Shown: positions 60,911 through 64,000 of the stretch, piece by piece
Layout: each line of letters opens with the position of its first letter
Numbering within the stretch: the stretch's first letter is position 1
NCBI RefSeq assembly: GCF_021184025.1
Contig: NZ_CP036537.1
Coordinates: forward strand, 3,534,001 to 3,598,000
Length of the DNA stretch: 64,000 nucleotides
Origin: Rhodopseudomonas boonkerdii
GTDB lineage: Bacteria > Pseudomonadota > Alphaproteobacteria > Rhizobiales > Xanthobacteraceae
Direction: 5' to 3'
Translations under genes and position numbers: made by a program
Notes under the pieces: generated by a model
Database searches by the model: none
What the model saw: the letters and a program-made list of their open reading frames with translations, nothing else
What the model was told of the DNA's origin: nothing

Positions 60911-61009
60911 CAGGAACAGCCGCGCGCCACGCAGGGGTCCCGCCCCGGGCGACAACGCCGATTGAATGCACCCTGAAGTTGATTAAGCTGGTCCCCGGGG
61001 GAGCGCAGC

Positions 61010-62128
61010 TTGATCGATACGCCGAACGCACCGATCCGCCTGACCGACGAGCAGCGGCGCGACTGGCTGCGGCTGATCCGCAGCGAACATGTGGGGCCGC
61101 GCACCTTCCGTGCCCTGATCACCCAGTTCGGCAGTGCGCACGCAGCGCTGGAGCGCCTGCCGGACCTGGCCCGCCGCGGCGGCGCACGGCGCGGCGGCCG
61201 CATCTGCAGCACGGATGAGGCGGAGCAGGAAATCACACGGAGCGGCCGGATCGGCGTGGCGCTGGTGGGCTCCGGCGAGCCCGGCTATCCGCCGCGGCTC
61301 GCGAACATCGACGACGCGCCGCCTTTGCTCGGCATGCGCGGCAACCGCGAGGCGATGGCACGGCCGATGATCGCCATTGTCGGCTCGCGCAACGCGTCCG
61401 GCGCCGGATTGAGATTTGCCGAGATGCTGGCGCGTGAACTGGCCGACGCCGAATTCGTCATCATTTCCGGCCTGGCCCGCGGGGTCGATCAGGCCGCGCA
61501 TCGGGCCAGCGCCGCGGCCGGCAGCGTCGCCGTGCTGGCCGGCGGCCATGAGCGGATCTATCCGCCAGAGCACGAAGATTTGCTGCTCGACCTGTTTGCC
61601 TTTGGCGGCGCCATCTCGGAAATGCCGCTCGGCCATGTGCCGCGGGCAAAGGACTTTCCGCGCCGCAATCGGCTGATCTCCGGCGCGGCGCTGGGCGTCG
61701 TCGTCATCGAGGCCGCGGAGCGCTCCGGCTCGCTGATCACAGCGCGGATGGCCGCCGAACAGGGACGCGAGGTGTTCGCCGTACCCGGCTCGCCGCTCGA
61801 TCCACGTGCCGCCGGCACCAACCGGCTGATCAAGCAAGGTGCGACTTTGGTCACGGGAGCTGCCGACGTCATCGACGCCGTCGCGCCGATCATGGAGCGG
61901 CCAATCGAATGGCCGGCTCGCGAAACGGAGAACGCAGGGTCATTCGACGAACCGGACGACAGCGATCGCGCCCGTATCATCGCCCTGCTGGGCCCGAGCC
62001 CCATCGGCATCGATGACCTGATCCGTCTGGCCAAGGCATCGCCGACGGCGGTGCGCGTGGTGTTGCTTGAGCTGGAGCTAGCCGGACGACTGGAACGTCA
62101 CGGTGGAGGACTGGTATCGATGATGTAG
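61010..62128 (+). CDS. dprA: DNA-processing protein DprA, TTG start
   Basis: A 372-residue protein that loads RecA onto incoming single-stranded DNA during natural transformation. It has an N-terminal SAM-like part (about 10-70), the Rossmann-like DprA core with [60 protein letters not shown] and [28 protein letters not shown], and a C-terminal winged helix (about 315-372). The start is TTG with a strong GGGGGAG site 7 bases before. The gene is near-universal and does not prove competence. Confidence 0.94.
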   Translation: MIDTPNAPIRLTDEQRRDWLRLIRSEHVGPRTFRALITQFGSAHAALERLPDLARRGGARRGGRICSTDEAEQEITRSGRIGVALVGSGEPGYPPRLANIDDAPPLLGMRGNREAMARPMIAIVGSRNASGAGLRFAEMLARELADAEFVIISGLARGVDQAAHRASAAAGSVAVLAGGHERIYPPEHEDLLLDLFAFGGAISEMPLGHVPRAKDFPRRNRLISGAALGVVVIEAAERSGSLITARMAAEQGREVFAVPGSPLDPRAAGTNRLIKQGATLVTGAADVIDAVAPIMERPIEWPARETENAGSFDEPDDSDRARIIALLGPSPIGIDDLIRLAKASPTAVRVVLLELELAGRLERHGGGLVSMM

Positions 62129-62131
62129 GGA

Positions 62132-62539
62132 CTAGGCGCGGTCGCCCTCACCGTCAAACTTTTCACGCGCTTGCTGGATTTCCGGCAGATGCGTGAGGGC
62201 CCAGCTACCGAGCGCCTTCACCGGCTCCGACAAACCATGGCCAAGTTCGGTGAGTTCGTAATCCACCCGGGGCGGAATAGTCGGATAGATCGTGCGCGTG
62301 ACGAGACCGTCGCGCTCGAGCCCACGCAAGGTCAGCGTCAGCATGCGCTGGGAGACGCCGCCGATCATGCGCTTCAATTCGTTGAAGCGGCGCGGGCCGT
62401 CGACCAGCATCATGATCACCAGCACGCTCCATTTGTCGCCGACGCGCGACAGCACCGAGGCGACGCCGCGGCAGTCGCTGTGCTGCGGATCGGACAGATC
62501 GGCGGGCGGGACAGGCACATTTGTGTGCGCGGGTTTCAA
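62132..62539 (-). CDS. HxlR family transcriptional regulator, TTG start
   Basis: A 135-residue winged-helix protein. A Cys near residue 23 (HSDCRGVASVLSRVGDKWSVLVIMML) is followed by RFNELKRMIGGVSQRMLTLTLRGLERDGLVTR (recognition region) and YELTELGHGLSEPVKALGSWA, the complete HxlR signature. The Cys position is that used by redox-sensing members such as YodB/HypR/QorR. It diverges from the azoreductase gene with 77 bp between them, the usual arrangement for HxlR control of quinone or azo detoxification. The start is TTG after GAGGG. Confidence 0.9.
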   Translation of the reverse strand: MKPAHTNVPVPPADLSDPQHSDCRGVASVLSRVGDKWSVLVIMMLVDGPRRFNELKRMIGGVSQRMLTLTLRGLERDGLVTRTIYPTIPPRVDYELTELGHGLSEPVKALGSWALTHLPEIQQAREKFDGEGDRA

Positions 62540-62616
62540 AATAGTGCCCTCTTGTGCGGCTTCGGACAGTCACTCATGTAGCGTCGGTTACAAACCAATA
62601 CCATAGGTGACTAACC

Positions 62617-63225
62617 ATGAAACTTCTCCACATCGATTCCAGCGTCCTCGGCCCCCACTCCGTCAGCCGACAGGTTTCCTCCGCCATCACCGAACGCCTC
62701 ACCAAGGCGCATCCCGGCCTTGCGGTGACCTATCGGGACCTTTCATCGGAACCGCTATCGCATCTCTCGGGGCCGCACCTGGCGGCCGCCCAGGGCGGCG
62801 CTGCTGATGCCGCGCTGCAGGCCGATCTCGCCGCCGGCCAGGCCGCCCTCGACGAGTTCCTTGCCGCCGATATCGTGGTGATCGGGGCTCCTATGTACAA
62901 TTTTACCATTCCGACCCAGCTCAAGGCCTGGATCGACCGCATCCTCGTGGCCGGCAAGACGTTCAAATATGGCGCCAACGGCGCCGAAGGTCTCGCGGGC
63001 GGCAAGCGCGTGATCATCGCGCTGTCACGCGGCGGGTTCTACGGCAATGACACGCCCTACGCGGCCGGCGAACATCTCGAAACCTATCTGCGCTGGGTGT
63101 TCGGCTTCATCGGCGTAACGAATGTCGAGTTCATCGCCGCCGATGGCATCATGATCGGGCCAGAGATGCGTGAGAAAGCCGTGAACGGCGCGCTGCAGGC
63201 GGCGACGGATCTTCGCGCGGCGTAA
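62617..63225 (+). CDS. azoR: FMN-dependent NADH:azo/quinone oxidoreductase
   Basis: A 202-residue flavodoxin-like reductase. The N-terminal phosphate loop region is [17 protein letters not shown], then [21 protein letters not shown] (FMN-binding), and ALSRGGFYG with [11 protein letters not shown] later. AzoR enzymes carry out two-electron reduction of azo dyes and quinones by NADH, protecting against thiol stress. It is likely controlled by the divergent HxlR regulator. The length matches the family. Confidence 0.94.
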   Translation: MKLLHIDSSVLGPHSVSRQVSSAITERLTKAHPGLAVTYRDLSSEPLSHLSGPHLAAAQGGAADAALQADLAAGQAALDEFLAADIVVIGAPMYNFTIPTQLKAWIDRILVAGKTFKYGANGAEGLAGGKRVIIALSRGGFYGNDTPYAAGEHLETYLRWVFGFIGVTNVEFIAADGIMIGPEMREKAVNGALQAATDLRAA

Positions 63226-63235
63226 CGACAAGCCC

Positions 63236-63371
63236 GTCATTCCGGGATGCGCGTCTTCGCGCGGACCTCAGCCACTGCAATTGCAGCGGCGGGGAATCTT
63301 GGAATGCTTTTCAGCCTACCGAGATCCCGGGTTCACTCCGTCCGCTTTGCGGATGACGTGCCCCGGGATGA
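63236..63371. repeat. Intergenic palindrome, family D
   Basis: It starts CGTCATTCCGGGATGCGCG and ends GTGCCCCGGGATGACGG, with an inner GCCACTGCAATTGCAGCGGC. It lies between the convergent azoR and SDR genes. Confidence 0.8.
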
Positions 63372-63383
63372 CGGTACTACACC

Positions 63384-64000
63384 TTACCCACGAAACGCCG
63401 GCGCCCCTGCAGGCGATGCGGTGACGCCGCCATCGACGAAGATCTCCGCGCCCTGCACATTCGACGACTCATCGGATGCGAGGAACAGAACGGTCTTCGC
63501 GACCTCGTCCGGCTTGCCCATGCGGCCGAGCGGGATTGTCTGCGAGAGCCGTTTTTCAAAGGCATTGAACGCATCGGGCGTCGGCGCGACACGATCCCAG
63601 ATCGGCGTCGCCGTGGCGCCAGGCGAAACGACATTGACGCGGATGCCGCGCGGCGACAGTTCGGACACCATCACCCGCGCCATGGCACGAACACCCGCCT
63701 TGCTTGCCGCATAAGCGGAATAGCCGGGATTGCCGAGCACCGAAATCACCGAGCCATTGAGAATGATCGAAGCGTTATCGTTCAGATGCGCAACGGCCGC
63801 CTGAACGGTGAAGAAGACGGCAGTGATGTTGGTCTTGAGCACGGCTTCGAAAACTTCGAGCGTCGTGCCGCCCACCGGCGTGTTGCCGGCGATGCCGGCA
63901 TTGGCGAACACGATGTCGAGCTTGCCGAATTTGGCGACGGCCTCGGCCACGGCCCGCTCGGTCGCCACAATGTCAGTGGCGTCGGCGACAACACCGATGG
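63384..64000 (-). CDS. SDR family oxidoreductase (N-terminus beyond window edge)
   Basis: The last 205 codons of a short-chain dehydrogenase; the NAD(P) motif is beyond base 64000. Visible are IVFANAGIAG (NAG motif), the catalytic Ser in SIILNGSVISVLG, Tyr and Lys in YSAYAASKAG, SPGATATPIW, and the C-terminal GAEIFVDGGVTAS. The substrate is not readable. The frame remains open to the edge, so the true start is outside; the ATG inside at 63968 is not the start. Confidence 0.92.
   Translation of the reverse strand, partial: IGVVADATDIVATERAVAEAVAKFGKLDIVFANAGIAGNTPVGGTTLEVFEAVLKTNITAVFFTVQAAVAHLNDNASIILNGSVISVLGNPGYSAYAASKAGVRAMARVMVSELSPRGIRVNVVSPGATATPIWDRVAPTPDAFNAFEKRLSQTIPLGRMGKPDEVAKTVLFLASDESSNVQGAEIFVDGGVTASPAGAPAFRG

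Noticed and set aside
18358..63371. CRISPR array from the recurrent palindromes
   Set aside because: The repeats are dispersed singly between genes with no regular spacing, spacers or cas genes.

Overview
The window is a gene-dense, high-GC alphaproteobacterial chromosome segment. It most resembles the Nitrobacteraceae/Bradyrhizobiaceae (Bradyrhizobium, Tardiphaga, Rhodopseudomonas, Afipia). Grounds for this are the Bradyrhizobium-type porin, the rpoZ-rsh pair, the smpB-mscL-dapA block divergent from a Lys/Ala-rich lytic transglycosylase, the IclR-linked TAXI-TRAP transporter, and several families of intergenic palindromes of the rhizobial kind. The assignment is inferred from protein style; no database search was possible.

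Layout. 0-4.2 kb: an IclR regulator (cut by the left edge) diverges from a TAXI-type TRAP transporter, with a palindromic operator candidate between them. 4.2-8 kb: a small periplasmic protein, ilvA with its terminator, and an O-antigen ligase/polymerase-like membrane protein. 8.1-11.5 kb: tRNA-Arg(UCG) and small genes (DUF305, PilZ, GrlR-like, hypotheticals). These include a compact minus-strand unit with its own promoter, perfect Shine-Dalgarno, a 14-codon ORF and a terminator (about 10.86-11.05 kb). 11.5-18.3 kb: a PAS/HAMP sensor kinase, a PQQ alcohol dehydrogenase with a fused cytochrome c, and a divergent acyl-CoA synthetase. 18.3-24.4 kb: a CoA-ester degradation block (thiolase-like, DUF35, MaoC hydratase, SDR dehydrogenase, DapA-like aldolase, NUDIX), interrupted by repeats.

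25.3-37.3 kb is mostly housekeeping: rsh, rpoZ, a NYN-domain protein, a family-5-like uracil-DNA glycosylase, a peroxiredoxin, smpB, mscL, dapA, a soluble lytic transglycosylase and an abundant-type porin. 37.9-41.1 kb, just after tRNA-Ser(GCU), looks accessory. It has a frameshifted rifampin ADP-ribosyltransferase (arr) pseudogene, a methyltransferase, a small secreted protein, a decayed Cys-rich repeat gene, a Sel1-like protein and a 42-residue Lys-rich histone-like protein.

41.6-51 kb: gatB and the gatC-(small CxxC protein)-gatA operon flank a sulfur cluster and a patatin lipoprotein. The sulfur cluster encodes an SsuA-type binding protein, an SsuD-type flavin monooxygenase, and a leaderless protein that keeps the Cys27/His/Arg pattern of the desulfinase DszB. 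A second leaderless binding-protein-like gene diverges from them. No ABC permease or ATPase is present. 51-64 kb: a nitronate monooxygenase-like gene, ruvX, an AEC transporter, a CPBP protease, an AidB-like acyl-CoA dehydrogenase, a VanX-like dipeptidase, pyrB with a metal-ligand-less pyrC homologue, plsY, dprA, an HxlR/azoreductase divergent pair, and an SDR cut by the right edge.

Dispersed palindromes of at least five families fill most intergenic gaps from 18 to 64 kb. They are absent from the sulfur cluster.
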